Below, piece by piece: positions 37,101 through 51,262 of a stretch of 64,000 bases of DNA. The notes below the pieces were generated by a model, which was given only the letters and a program-made list of their open reading frames with translations, did not search any database and was not told the DNA's origin. Each line of letters starts with the position of its first letter. Positions within the stretch are counted from its first letter, which is position 1. The translations under genes and the position numbers were made by a program. The stretch is from contig OZ024873.1 in the NCBI GenBank assembly GCA_964017185.1, positions 51,260,760-51,324,759 on the forward strand, read 5' to 3'. Source of the DNA: Rugalucina vietnamica (lineage: Eukaryota; Mollusca; Bivalvia; Lucinida; Lucinidae).

Positions 37101-40100
37101 CTTCATAAAAGCCAAGAGGCCGAAAATTTGAACAAAGAGTGACTTTAGAATTAAATTTATATTCTAATTATATTAAGGCATTATAGCATATTCCTTGTGC
37201 TTAAATATGTGACCTGGATAAAACAGAATTTTACTTATAATAATCAAGTAATTACCTGTAGGTTCACCGATGACGTACACTTCACAGAGCACCATTTGCT
37301 GTCCCGATCCCACCACCGTCACGTACATTCCGTGTAATGAATCGGGACATTTCACTTCAATCCTGTCATACCTTGCGGCAGGGCATTGTACAATACCGCA
37401 CATTTTTCCCAAGTCGTTTTTGTTGCTACTTATATAAACGGATGCGTTGCATAGTTGTTCCTCTGAAGTAAAATAAATTTTATTTTGCCATCAGGAAAAC
37501 ATGTCCGTGTAATGTGTACCCCCTTGAAACCCACTTTTATATAGCAAAATTGGGGTATGCAGGGGTATACCTATTTTTCTTATTTTTGCTCCAAAACATA
37601 GATTGTGGGTACTCGTTAGAACCGCCTCGGCGAGGCGGTTCTAACGTGTACCCACAATCTATGTTTTGAGTAAAAATAAGAAAAATATCAACATTTTTCT
37701 GCTGAACATTTTCATTTTTTTTAAGCTAAAAAATCTCTGTTTATTGCATGGGCAAGTTTTCGTAATGCAAGGCATTATAGCAATTAGTTTGATATAGGCG
37801 TGTCTCTTATAATTTTAAGGTAAACGTTTGCCTTCTGATAAACAACAAATATAAAACTGGAAGAACATACAACAATGTATTTAAGCATCTGGGCCCAGTT
37901 GTTCAAAACTAACGACGCCGTTAGTTAACGTTACGTTAAAATTTCAAACATTAATATTACAAATACACTGTTATTTTTGTTGAAAAAATGTGAGAATCTT
38001 TTGCAAGGATTCTCACATTTTTTCAACAAAAAATAACAGTGTATTTGTTACTTTAGCTGATATTTGCTAAACAAATTTATGTCCTAACGATATCGTTAAG
38101 CTAACGATGCTTTGAACAACTGGGTCCAGGTTGTAATGTTTTATTTTGGTAACTCAACGTCATCATGAAGCGTGGCCTAAAAATCGTTAAAATGTATATT
38201 ACAATTTATATAAAAACCACTTCGCTCCCTTTATACTCATTCATAAGGACTCCGAGTATTATCGTAAGGCGGCATTTAGTATTGATCAATTATTTGTCGA
38301 AGACATCTCAGATCATTTTTGACCTGCATCCCGGTTTTTTTTCCATATGGAAGATGAAAAAGGCAACAAACTGCATCTCTTTAAAAAGTTCTTTAAGATG
38401 ATGTTTTTACTATACAAAGGTACAAGTAGGCACAGATCAGGAAAAGGCGCAATCAGAAAGAGATTCCCACTCCAAAAACCGAGGTGGGAAAAAACCAAAC
38501 TAACAATCAGGCACTTATACCATGAAATATATCGTGAGCCGAATGAGCAGCTATTTTCCCAATAGGTGGCCACTCAGTTACCTTAACTTAATTAAAAATA
38601 TGAAAAGATACATAAGGCGCCAACAGCACAAAAAAATTAAACACCAATACATAAAACAAAAAGAACCACCACGGACGTATCGCCTTGGAACGATCAGTAA
38701 CACAAAGTTACTGGCGGGCTTAAACCGATTTTACAGGACCCTAACCTCGCCCTCAGCTTCTGCAGTGGTTCATTTAAACACAAATATAAACAAGAAATAA
38801 GTCATCATTGATCCTTATTGTTATTCATTTTAATCGCTTTTTGTGTGACGAAAGCTTTTGCAAAGAAAAATTGTGGATTTTGAAATTTTATGATCCATGC
38901 AGGCCATCGAAGATAAGATGCGTTCGGATTTTCTCCATTGAATATAGGCGTGTTCAGATCAAAGGCTCTGCTTCACAGAACGAGTTGTTTCCGCCAGTAA
39001 GGGCTCACCGCACAATAACGATATTTTTACTACATTGTTTTAATCAGATTGATATCCAGGAATTTTGGGGTAGGTATATATGCATTAAAACTGTCAACGT
39101 TAAAACGAATAGGTACAGTTTTTTTCACTGAGCGTTTAGCTGTCAGGCTTAGATACTGATGTCATTTCAACAACAGAGCAAATTAGTCTTGTGTCCGCCA
39201 AAGATGGATTTCTGTCCCACATCTATATATCTTGTGCTTAGGTATCACTACTACATCACTGAGCTTCTATGCACTGTCAACAATTTATATTTTAGAATAA
39301 ATCATAAATAAAATGTACATCATGCATCCTGTACCCTATTGCAGAACAGATATTAATCTTCGACAATTATCATTTTTAAAGATATTTCTTGTTTATGAAT
39401 ACAGGTGATGCTGTCAAAGTTAATGTTTAAAACTGAACTCTGGAGGAAGGTTTAACAAATGACAATTGTAGTCTATAATCTTACGGCAGCAATCTGGTCT
39501 GTTTACTATCACAACGGTAGAAACACTGTGTCGTCCATTGAGCTTTACCTTCCACTTGGGGTTTTGCGTCGAAGTTATCTTTGAACACTCACACAGGGCG
39601 CTGAATTTTCCATCAATGGCCTTGTCCGACTCAGCCTGCCACTTTGCCTGACAACTTTGCTCAGGGCTGTGGATCTTGACAACAACAATGCCTTGAAATA
39701 ATAAATATACATCAGGAAAACACGTCCGTGTAATGAATACCCCCTTATACCCTACTTTTATATAGTAGAACTGGGGTATGCAGGGGTATACCTATTCTTC
39801 TTATTTTTGCTTCAAAACATAGATTGTGGATACATATTCCTATTTTTCTTATTTTTGCTTCAAAACATAGATTGTGGGTACCCACAATCTATGTTTTGAA
39901 GCAAAAATAAGAAAAATAGGTACATGTGTACCCCTGCATACCCCAGTTTTGCTATATAGTGGGTTTGAGGGGGTTAACATTTCACGGACATGTTTTCCTG
40001 ATGGTTAAAGAAAAAATATACACAGTGTATAAGGTCATTTAATCTTTTGAAGAAAGAAGTATTACATGTAAGAGAGCTTCATGTTTTTCGTTTGCGTTAT

Positions 40101-43100
40101 ATGCTACATGTACGATAGTGTGTTTGACAGATACTTACACTTTTTACTACTAATTATTGAAAATATTAGGTTCAAACCGTGGTTTATCTGCAAATATACA
40201 TCAAACTTACACTCAGTTTGATCTTCATTAGGGATTTGGTGTGGTGGGCATTGCATGCATTCTTCGCCACCAGACAAAGCTATCGCATTAGGAGGACAGC
40301 ATACACATTTAGATCTCAGATAATTAGCCACAGTGCCGTTAGAACACGGGGTACAACTAGTCGCACTTCCAGTTTCACTGACGTAACCGGGAGGACAATT
40401 CTCACACTTTTCTTCAGTTGCATCAAAGTACTGTCCAGCTTTACAGGCCTCTATAGATGAAACACATTCAATCAGAAAACACTCGAAATTGAACAATTCT
40501 GTACTATTTATGTATACAAAAATGTTACTTGTTCTGTACTTGTATTATTGAGGCGGGATTTTTAGATTTTATTAAAGATAGACGCATAAGTTTTGTGAAG
40601 AGCTAATCTACTTTTTTATCCCTCATTCAGCCAGTTTCCATTGTGCTTGTCTGCTTCCATGTAAGGTTGGATTTGCATGATAAATTTTCTATATTAACAA
40701 ACCGTGGCTCTTAGGTATAAAGTGTTATGTGTAGTACAATGCAATACAATATAGTATGAGACTGATAATGTAGACATTGTGTCCTTTGGAATCGCCGAGA
40801 TTGCATGATTTTTATCAAAAATTACGCATATGTAGAGGCAAGGAGACCAAACCATGCTCTACTTTCTTTGTTATTTTTTCTCACTGCTGACATGACATTT
40901 GTTAAACTTTTCCTATGTCGAAATTCATTTAACTAAATAGGCAAAGGCAATCGTAGCACCAAGTAATGTTACAGATGTGAAATTTTAATGAAAAATTTGA
41001 TTTACAGATATAAAAAGGACGACTGCAACAAGCAGTATCAAGAATGTTTGAATTTTATTTAATATTTTATTTACCATCCTGACAGAGTGGACCGGTGTAG
41101 CCATCCACACATTGACACGTAAATCCCCCTGGAGTATTGCTACAGGTTGCACCGTTATAACAAGGATCACTGGGGCATTCATCGATATCTGGGCAATATA
41201 TAAACATAGCATTGGTATACGGGTTATGTAAATAAACAAACACGACATTTACATCAGATATTTAGACAATAAACACATTAAATTGATGTTTAATATCTGG
41301 ACAATAAACAAACAAAACATTATATACATGGATACAACAAACGAACATTGTATTGATCTTTACATCGATTCTGAAAAGTCTCACTTTAGAAACAAAACAT
41401 CCAAATTTTGGGCTTACCTTGAGAGCAATTTTCACCAGTCCATCCGGGAGCACACTCACATTGATAACCCCCACAAAGGTTGTAACAGGTGGCGCCGTTC
41501 TGACATGTCATGGCACTGTTACACTCATTGACATCTTGACAAATACAAAGTGATATAATTGCATTTAAGACAGTCGGATTAGATTTGACAAGGGTTTAGA
41601 ATTTTTGTAGAATTCATGGTATTAGAAACCTATAGTGACTTTTTCTGTTAACTAGAGTTTAATTGGAAGTCTCGTAACTTTGTCGCCGAGTGCACACGTT
41701 ATCACGTCATATGTGTGTGCCAGGTATTTGTACATTTAGCAGAGAGCATTTAACTTTTATTCATTTGTAAAGTTGCTAAATAATTCTAATTAATCTTTTA
41801 CCTATTTCACAATTATTTCCCATCCAACCAGATGGGCATGTGCACGTGTAACTCCCGTTGTTATTATTGCACGTGCCACCATTCTTACAGGGTCCGTAAC
41901 CATAGTTACCATCCTCCATACACTCATTTACGTCTGGAAAGTATAACGAGAAAATTTACGAATGTGGATGGCCCATACTATTTCTCGTTGAATGTTTTCA
42001 TGGCTTCCAAAGAAACTAACTTTTATATTTTAACTATTCATGCAATTGGAGAATCTTTGAATAGCTTTGAACTACGTAGTAGTTTTGGGTTTCCCTGCCT
42101 TCTTAACTTCAGCATCAGTATTTTATATATGGGTTTTATTTTCTTAATTCCTGCTTACTACATTAAATGCCCATTTTTGACGCATCATGCACATCATGAC
42201 TTTCCCCAGCAGGCACATGACGTAAGAATGATGTCAGATTGACGTCATGGCGTCGCATCGACGTTGATATGATGTCATTTTGACGTCATGTGCCCGCTGG
42301 GTCCTCTGTCAGGTGATGAAGCCAGTTATTTATTTGATGTACGTAGTCAATATATAGATGGCTCACCAGTAGTACAAACGTCACCGGTCCACCCACTTGC
42401 ACAGTTACATTGGAACCTGCCCGGTGTGTTGATGCAGAGTCCGTTATTCTTACACGGCTGGTCAGTGCATTCGTCCTTATCTGTAGAACACAACTATGTT
42501 TTTCAGTTGTAGCTATCGTTTTATCGTTAACTTTTCGAAAACTTGCCCATGCAATATACAGAGATTATGTTCAAAAGCAAAATTTTAAAATTTTATTTAA
42601 AAATTTTGATATTTTTAATAGTTTTGCTCAAAACATAGATTGTGGGTTTAAGTTTAAACCGCCTTGGCAGGGCGGTTCTAATGAGTATATAGAATCTAAG
42701 TTTTTGACCAAAAATAAGAAAAAATAAGTAAACTAAGTATAACCCAGTAAAGCCCAGTTTTACTTTATAAAAGTTGGGTATGAGATGTGTATATCTCAGG
42801 GATATGTTTTCCTGATGAATTCTAGGTTTAAAAACGGACGATTGTGTCTTCAACTTCAACTTCAATGACATTTCTTGTCAAAATCCGCTGGGCAGACATC
42901 TCGACAAGGATGTCGTTCAGAGGATGTGTTTATATCTACAGACATATTGAATATTGTTATACACACAGAACTGTTGTAACAATACGACCGATTAGCCCAT
43001 GTAATAAAGTAGTAAAGTAACAAATAAGTATGCCAGACATAGTGTAAAGCCTAATGACATGACTGTGTAGTAAAGATCCAGGCATCTGGTTCTAACAAAA

Positions 43101-46100
43101 CAAATGCTTAAACAATGGGTACCTTGGCGTGTCAACAATTATTTTGTAGCCTCGGGAACGATTGTAGTAAGCAATAATCAACGTACCTGTTTGCTACTCA
43201 GTGTCAGTCCTAGTGTAATATTATCAGTAATAAATCAACCCACCTGTCTGACAGTCAGAACCAGTCCAACCTTCAGGGCAGGTGCAGGTGTAACCACCAA
43301 GTGTGTTGTTGCAATGTCCTCCGTTTCTACAGGGACCATTTCCATTATTAACTGCGCATTCATCCACGTCTGTAGATAAAACATTACAGTTTCAATATCT
43401 CATTCCTGAATACAAACAACATACGAAACCAAAGACATTAAAAGATACATTAAAATAAAGATTAAGATAAAAGAGTTAACAAAAATAATTTGACATTTGT
43501 AAACAGAGATAAGAGCCGGGTACATTGCTACAGTATAATTGTACATGTACTTACCCTGACTACAGTTTCGGCCGGTAAAACCAGCTGGACATTCGCAGAG
43601 ATAAGATCCGGGTAAATTGACACACGTGGCTCCATTATCACAAGGCCTACTGTCACATTCGTTTACAACTAGAGGTCAAAATAAAGGTCAACATTAGATT
43701 GTCTTCAGGTCAGAAAAGTGAACGGATCAGCAATACCCAGAACAAAATACATCAGGAAAACATGTCTGTGTAATGTATACCCCCTTATACCCCACTTTTA
43801 TATAGCAAAACTTGGGTATGCAGGAGTATACCTATTTTTCTTATTTTTCCTCCAAAACATAGACTGTGAATACTCGTTAGAACCGCCTCGGCGAGGCGGT
43901 TCTAACGTGTACCCACGATCTGTTTTGAGCATAAATAAGAAAAATATCAAAGATTTTCTACAAAATATTTTCAATTTTTACTATTGAAAAAATCTCTGTA
44001 TATTGCACGGGCAAGTTTTTGTAATAATATTGATATATGGTCTGATATCCTTCTATTAATTTGAAGAGTTTAACTTAGTTTCTGCACAAATAATGAGTAA
44101 GTGAATGTTGGCCACATGCCTCATCTTTGGCATTTTTGAACCGGCATGGGAGCCGATGAAATTATTATTAGAGGCAGCATGACGATATACGAAAATATTA
44201 TTGAATAACTACAGAAACTCTTGCAGTGTAAACTGAACGCTTTTAAACCTGAAAAGCTGACGAATCGGAATAAATTTAATACAAACCTGTTTGACAATGG
44301 TCACCTGTGTATCCTTTGGGACAACACACATACCCTCCATCGTAATTGGTACATTGTGAGTCAGATGGACATTGGTTATTAGGCCCATCACATTCATTGA
44401 TATCTATAAGTATACATTTAAAACGCATTGTTAACACAATCATGTAAGTACATGTGAATACATATTACCATACAATATACAAGTATAGCCAAACAAGTGG
44501 AATTACACATGTTAACACTGAAGCATCAGTTGTCTTAAACATGTAAATGCATGATTATATTAATTAACCAAGATGGCTAGTACGGTTGAATACATTATGT
44601 GTACAGATCATTTCAGATACTGAAAATCATATTTATTCGTCCATACCTATCAACCCATATAATCAAATATGTGTATTACTAAATGCAAAATACACAACCT
44701 ATGTGCACAGGTCCTACATCAATTCATATACTTAAAGGGTGACCATGCATAATTTAATCAACGGTCTGGTCTAAATTTCTCACCAGTGTCACAGTGTTCA
44801 CCAGTCCAGCCATTTTCACACAAACAGTAGTAACTGCCTACTGTATTGTTACATGTCCCGTGCTCACCACATGGACTTGACGTCCCACACTCGTTTATGT
44901 CTAAGGAAACAGATTTAAAGCAGCATTTTCAATATCACGTACTTACAAAAGATAAAATACAAATGCTTACATGGAATTCATGCAATGGATTCGAAGTTGT
45001 GACTCACAACCGAAGTGGCAAAAACAATGAAAAAATGAAACAACATATAATGTGATAGAACCCGAGTTTATATTCTAACTCATTACACGTCATCTGAACA
45101 TTTTCACATTCATTTTGTTGATTGAGATATTAGCATGGCTCATTTCTGAGTTATTGGCAAAATATAGAGCTAAAATTAGAGCGAATGTGACGCAGTCAGT
45201 ATTCTGACTTCATCTTTGGACATAGGAAACAATGCTTTAGATCGAACAATTTGCGAATCAAACTTTCACAAGCCTTGAACCTTTTGTATCACTTGATAGC
45301 TTAGACGTGGTAAACATTTTTCAGACTTTCCTGCAAATAATTTATTATTCTTTTAACCAAGAACAGATAAATCTTTTTGTTTTTGCTATTACTGCAGCTG
45401 GTGTTGTGCCGTGTGGCTGCCCTAAAAAGTCTCCCCGTACATCATCCATAGTGCAGATTATATTTTTATTTAGGTCCTTTGAGATCAGTAAAGATATTCA
45501 GAGTATTCAAAATACTCACGTTTAGAAACATACTTCTAAGCAATGTTTAAATTATTTGACCCCGTTTAGGAATTTGTCTTTGATTTAGACTTTTCGTGTA
45601 AATTTTCGAAATTACAGTACAATAGTCTGGCTTTCGTTGCCGGTTTTAAAAGGGCTACTGATGAAGGTTCATTACCCGAAATTGCGCAATATAGTCCATA
45701 CTATCTCCCTTTGAATGTTTTTACTGCTTCCAAAGGATCAGACCTTTATATTATATTTTATAGAATGAGAAAATAAATCTGTTTCTCTCACCCGTGTCAC
45801 AGTGGTCACCAGTCCAGCCATTTTCACACAAACAGTAGTAACTGCCCACTGTGTTGTTACATGTCCCGTGCTCACCACATGGACTTGACGTATTACACTC
45901 GTTAATATCTGATGAAACAGGCATAAAACAGTTTAATAAAGGTAAAGTAGTTACAGAAGTTAAACTACAAACGATGACAGAGGATTTATACAATCAGACT
46001 GAAGGTCTGACCAACAACAAAATATATATAAATTTATAGAAACCGTGAGTATATTCCCAAACGTTACATATTGTCTAGAACGGTAAAGGTTAACAATGAC

Positions 46101-49100
46101 CAGGAAATGAAGCATTCAGAGAGAATGCTACAATTTAGACAGGCCGCTTCTTCCCATCAAGATGGTCCATCTGAAATGGGCGGTTTGCCTTTATTACGTC
46201 AGGGTGAACATTTGTCACCAACATGACAGGCATACATGACAGTTTCGAACCCGCAACCTCTAGATTGCTAAGCGAATACGCTATCCATTACACCACCGCG
46301 GCTGTACAATGCAACTGTCTCCATTTAGATTTGTGATAATCTACAAGGATCCAAAGCTACAATTGGAAGATTAAATGCGCTGTTCAAACTTTTTGTCTTA
46401 AACCTCGCAGTACATAAGATGCAATATGTTAAAAATCTTACAGATACTATTATAGTCAATATCTTGCAAATCATGTTTAGCATTTTAGACTCTCCTAGAA
46501 ATAACTCAATATTATTTTTAAAACCAAGGGCAGATGAATCTATAATAAACTGAGAAGATAAATCTGTATTTCCTACCCGTCTCACAGTGGTCACCAGTCC
46601 AGCCATTGTCACAAGAACAGTAGTAACTGCCCTCTGTGTTGTTACATGTCCCGTGCTCACCACATGGACTTGACGTCTCACACTCATTAATATCTGATGA
46701 AACAGACATAAAACAGTTTAATAAAGGTAAAGTAGTTACAGTAGTTAAAATACAAACGATGACAGAGGATTTATACAATCAGGCTGAAGGTCTGACCAAC
46801 AACAAAATATATATAAATTTATAGAAACCGTGAGTATATTCTTAAATGTTACATAGTTTCTGGAACGGTAAAGGTTAACAATGATCAAGAAATGATGCAT
46901 TAAAAAAGAATGCTACAATTCTGACAGGCCGCTTCATCCCATCCGTCTGGACATTAACAGTTGAACCTCGATGGTCCATCTGAATTGCAACAGCCTCCAT
47001 TTAGATTTGTGATTATTTACAAGGATCCAAAGCTACAAGTAAAAGATACAATGCGCTGTTCAAACTTATTGTCTTAAATCTCGCTGTACATAAGATGCGA
47101 TATGTTTAAAATCTTACAGATACTATTCCAGTCAATACCTTGCAAATTCTGTTTAACATTTTAAGTCTTTCCTAGAAATAATGGATTTATACAATCAGGC
47201 TGAAGGTCTAACCAACAACAAAATATATATAAATTTATAGAAAGGTACAAGTAGGCAAAGATCAGGAAAAGGCGCAATCAGAGAAAGATTCCCACTCCAA
47301 AAACCGAGTTGGGAAAAAACCAAACTCACAATCAGGTACTTATACCATGAAACATATCGTAAGCCGAATGAGCAGCTATTTTCCCAATAGGTGGCCACTC
47401 AGTTACCTTAACTTAACTAAAAATATGAAAACATACATAAGGCGCCAACAGCACAAAAAAAATATACACCAAGACATAAAACAAAAAGAACCACCACAGA
47501 AGTATCGACTTGGAACGATCAGTAACACAAAGTTAACCGTGAGTATATTCTTAAATGTTACATAGTTTCTAGAACGGTAAAGGTTAGCAATGATCAAGAA
47601 ATGATGCATTAAAAAAAGAATGCTACAATTCTGACAGGCCGCTTCATCCCACCCGTCTGGACATTTACAGTTGAACCTCGATGGTCCATCTGAATTGCAA
47701 CAGCCACCATTTAGATTTGTGATTATTTACAAGGATCCAAAGCTACAAGTAAAAGATACAATGCGCTGTTCAAACTTTTTGTCTTAAATCTCGCTGTACA
47801 TAAGATGCGATATGTTTAAAATCTTACAGATACTATTCTAGTCAATACCTTGCAAATTCTGTTTAACATTTTAAGTCTTTCCTAGAAATAATTCAATACT
47901 TTTTAAAACCAAGGGCAGATAAATCTATTATAAACTACGAAAATAAATCTGTTTCTCTCACCCGTCTCACAGTGGTCACCAGTCCAGCCATTGCCACACG
48001 AACAGTAGTAACTGCCCTCTGTGTTGTTACATGTCCCGTGCTCACCACATGGACTTGACGTCTCACACTCGTTAATATCTGATGAAACAGACATAAAACA
48101 GTTTAATAAAGGTAAAGTAGTTACAGAAGTTAAACTACAAACGGTGACAGCGGATTTATACAATCAGGCTGAAGGTCTGACCAACAACAAAATATATATA
48201 AATTTATAGAAACCGTGAGTATACATGTATTCCCAAACGTTACATATTGTCTAGAACGGTAAAGGTTAACAATGACCAGGAAATGAAGCATTCAGAGAGA
48301 ATGCTACAATTTAGACAAGTTGCTTCTTCCCATCCGTCTGGACATAGACAGATGAAACCAGATGGTCCATCTGAACTGCAACTGCCTCAATTTAGACATG
48401 TGCTTATTTACAAGGATCCAAAGCTACAATAGGAAGATAAAATGCGCTGTTCAAACTTTTTGTCTTAAACCTCGCTGTACATAAGATGCGATATGTTAAA
48501 AATCTTACAGATACTATTTCAGTCAATACCTTGCAAATTCTGTTTAACATTTTAAGTCTTTCCTAAAAATAATTCAAGATTTCTAAAACCAAGGGCAGAT
48601 GGATCTATTATCAAATGAGAAAATAAATCTGTATTTTTCACCCGTGTCACAGTGGTCACCAGTCCAGCCATTGTCACACGAACAGTAGTAACTGCCCGCT
48701 GTGTTGTTACATGTCCCATGCTCACCACATGGACTTGACGTCTCACACGGATCCAAAGCTACAATTAAAAGATAAAATGCGCTGTTCAAACTTTTTGTCC
48801 TAAACCTTGCTGTACATAAGATGCAATATGTTCATTATCTTATAGATACTATTTCTGTGTATACCTTGCAAATCTTGTTTAGCATTTTTAGACTTTCCTA
48901 AAAATAATTCAAGATTTTTAAAACCAAGGGCAGATGGATCTATTATCGAATTAGAAAATAAATCTGTTTCTCTCACCCGTCTCACAGTGGTCCCCAGTCC
49001 AGTCATTGTCACACGAACAGTAGTAACTGCCCACTGTGTTGTTACATGTCCCGTGCTCACCACATGGACTTGTAGTTGCACATTCGTCTATGTCTAAGGA

Positions 49101-50856
49101 AACAGAATTTAAAACAGAATTTTATATCACCACATTGTTGTTGACAATTTCATATGATGTTTCACCTACGGAAAGAACAAATAAAGTGTGTGAAACCGAA
49201 GCAATTAGAGCCAGCATTGCGCTCTAAAACAAGTCTGGAATACAAGTTGTTTGATACAAAGACAGCAAACGGTCATTCGCGTACCCCATAATCAATAACT
49301 AAAGGGTTAAACATGTCGTGGATAATGACACGGTTGTCACGTAAAAAGGTTTTTTTGTTCATCTTTTTCTTAAGGCATGCCAAACTATGAAAGTTCGAGT
49401 ATGTTGAGCTCTCAACATTATCTTAAAGTTTTTAGATATTGCAAAACGATAACTTAAAGGCTTTTAGCATAAATGCAGAACGAAATAGCATACATATTCA
49501 TCAATGACTTTTTAAGGAAAAGAAAACGCTCAGTGCGCGGTGGGACGTCATATGATTCAAGCTGGAAGCAAGATAAAGAAGAATGAGTCTCATATGAACG
49601 AGAGCTCACTAGACAATATTCTTACCTCCAGCATAGCAGATAGTGGCATTTATCTCACAACGGCTGTTGATAATGAATGCACAATCCCAGTAATGTTCAT
49701 ATCCCCATAGGTGATCTTCGTCATAATAATTATCCACCGCATAATCAACATAATAAGGACTTGACATCTCACATTCTTCCTTGACGTATGTAATGCTTGG
49801 ATGGGTTTGTCCCTCGGGTAACATTACGTTGCGACAATTCTCGACGTGACAGATTTTACTCTGTGCGTATTCACTTTTACAATGGAAGGATACTGTTCCG
49901 CCTGGGCATGGTTGTGAAGGTCCTAAAAGAAGACACAACAGAATGATTTTCGAAGATGGCTAGAGGCTTGAAATTTTGGATTTAGAAAGAAGAGGAATTG
50001 TACTATCCGTGTAGCGAAAACAAAGGCGCTGATCAGCGCCTTTGTTTTCGCATATGCAGATTGTTGGTTTTCTCATGAGGTGGCTCATTTTTCTGCTGAA
50101 TCAAAACCTGTCCATTGTGTGTAAAATAAGGCTGAGTTAATCGTTTCGTCATTATTGTATAAAACAACGAAAACGTAAACAATTTTTGAAAACGGGCTTT
50201 ACAAACTAAGCAATAAACTTTCGAATCATTCCTTAGGATCATGCGAAACCGACAAGACGTTTGTTTGAGCCACCTCGTGGGAAAACCAACAATGTGGTTT
50301 CCGAACAGGTCTGACGCAAACCGGCCTGTACAAGCACAGAAAAGAGCTAGAAGCTTGAAATTTCGGATTTAAGTAGAAGAGGAATTGTACTATCTGAGTA
50401 GCGAAAACAAAGGCGCTGATCAGCTTCGCGGTTACCGCGAAGCTGATCTGCGCCTTTGTTTTTGCCTTTGCAGATTGTTGGTTTTCCCATGGGGCGGCTC
50501 ATTTGTTTGATATACTTCTCCCTATGTCAATTGAAATACGCATACTCCCTTTGCGATTCCGACTGGGCCATTTTGTCTGCAAAATGTGGATTTTGTAACA
50601 ATTTAACCGAAAATTAAAGATGTTAATCTGAAGAATATGTCCACATATATCACTTAATACCCACTTGTAAAACTGGTGTGTACACATTTGTTTCTCTTAA
50701 CATCATCTTCTTGAAAACATAGTGGGTACTCATTACAACCACCTAGCCAAAGCGGTTCTTACGCGAGCCCACGATCTATATATTATCGAATTATTAGGAA
50801 ACACATCAAATGTTTTGTTGTTTTTTTTTGTTTGTTTGTTTGTTTTTTTTTTTGTT

Positions 50857-50898
<42 letters not shown>

Positions 50899-51209
50899 AA
50901 AATTTTTTTTAATAAAAAATTAAGTTTTTACTGGTGACAAAAACTGAATATTGTATAGGCTAGTCTTCATAAGGCTTGATATACCTATTTCACAGTATTC
51001 TCCAGAATATCCATCGAGACATTCACACTTGTAACCGCCGTAACGTTTCAGTCTGCATACTCCACTATTTTGACAAGGCCCTCGACCATCATTCTCAACA
51101 CAGTCCACTGACAATAGAAAAAATAAAAAGGACTATTCATACGTAAAATCATATTCTAACACCACGCTATCGTTTTTCCTAATGGAAAGTCGCCGTTTGC
51201 AAATTAACA

Positions 51210-51262
<53 letters not shown>

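Noticed and set aside
46240-46305. Possible functional tRNA gene
   Set aside because: A and B boxes are present but the T stem and acceptor do not pair, and it continues into a SINE body.
46325-46687. Frames starting [18 protein letters not shown] and relatives near 48552 and 48800
   Set aside because: Wrong-frame readings of live EGF exons; the phase 1 EGF frame has the cysteine pattern and splice sites.
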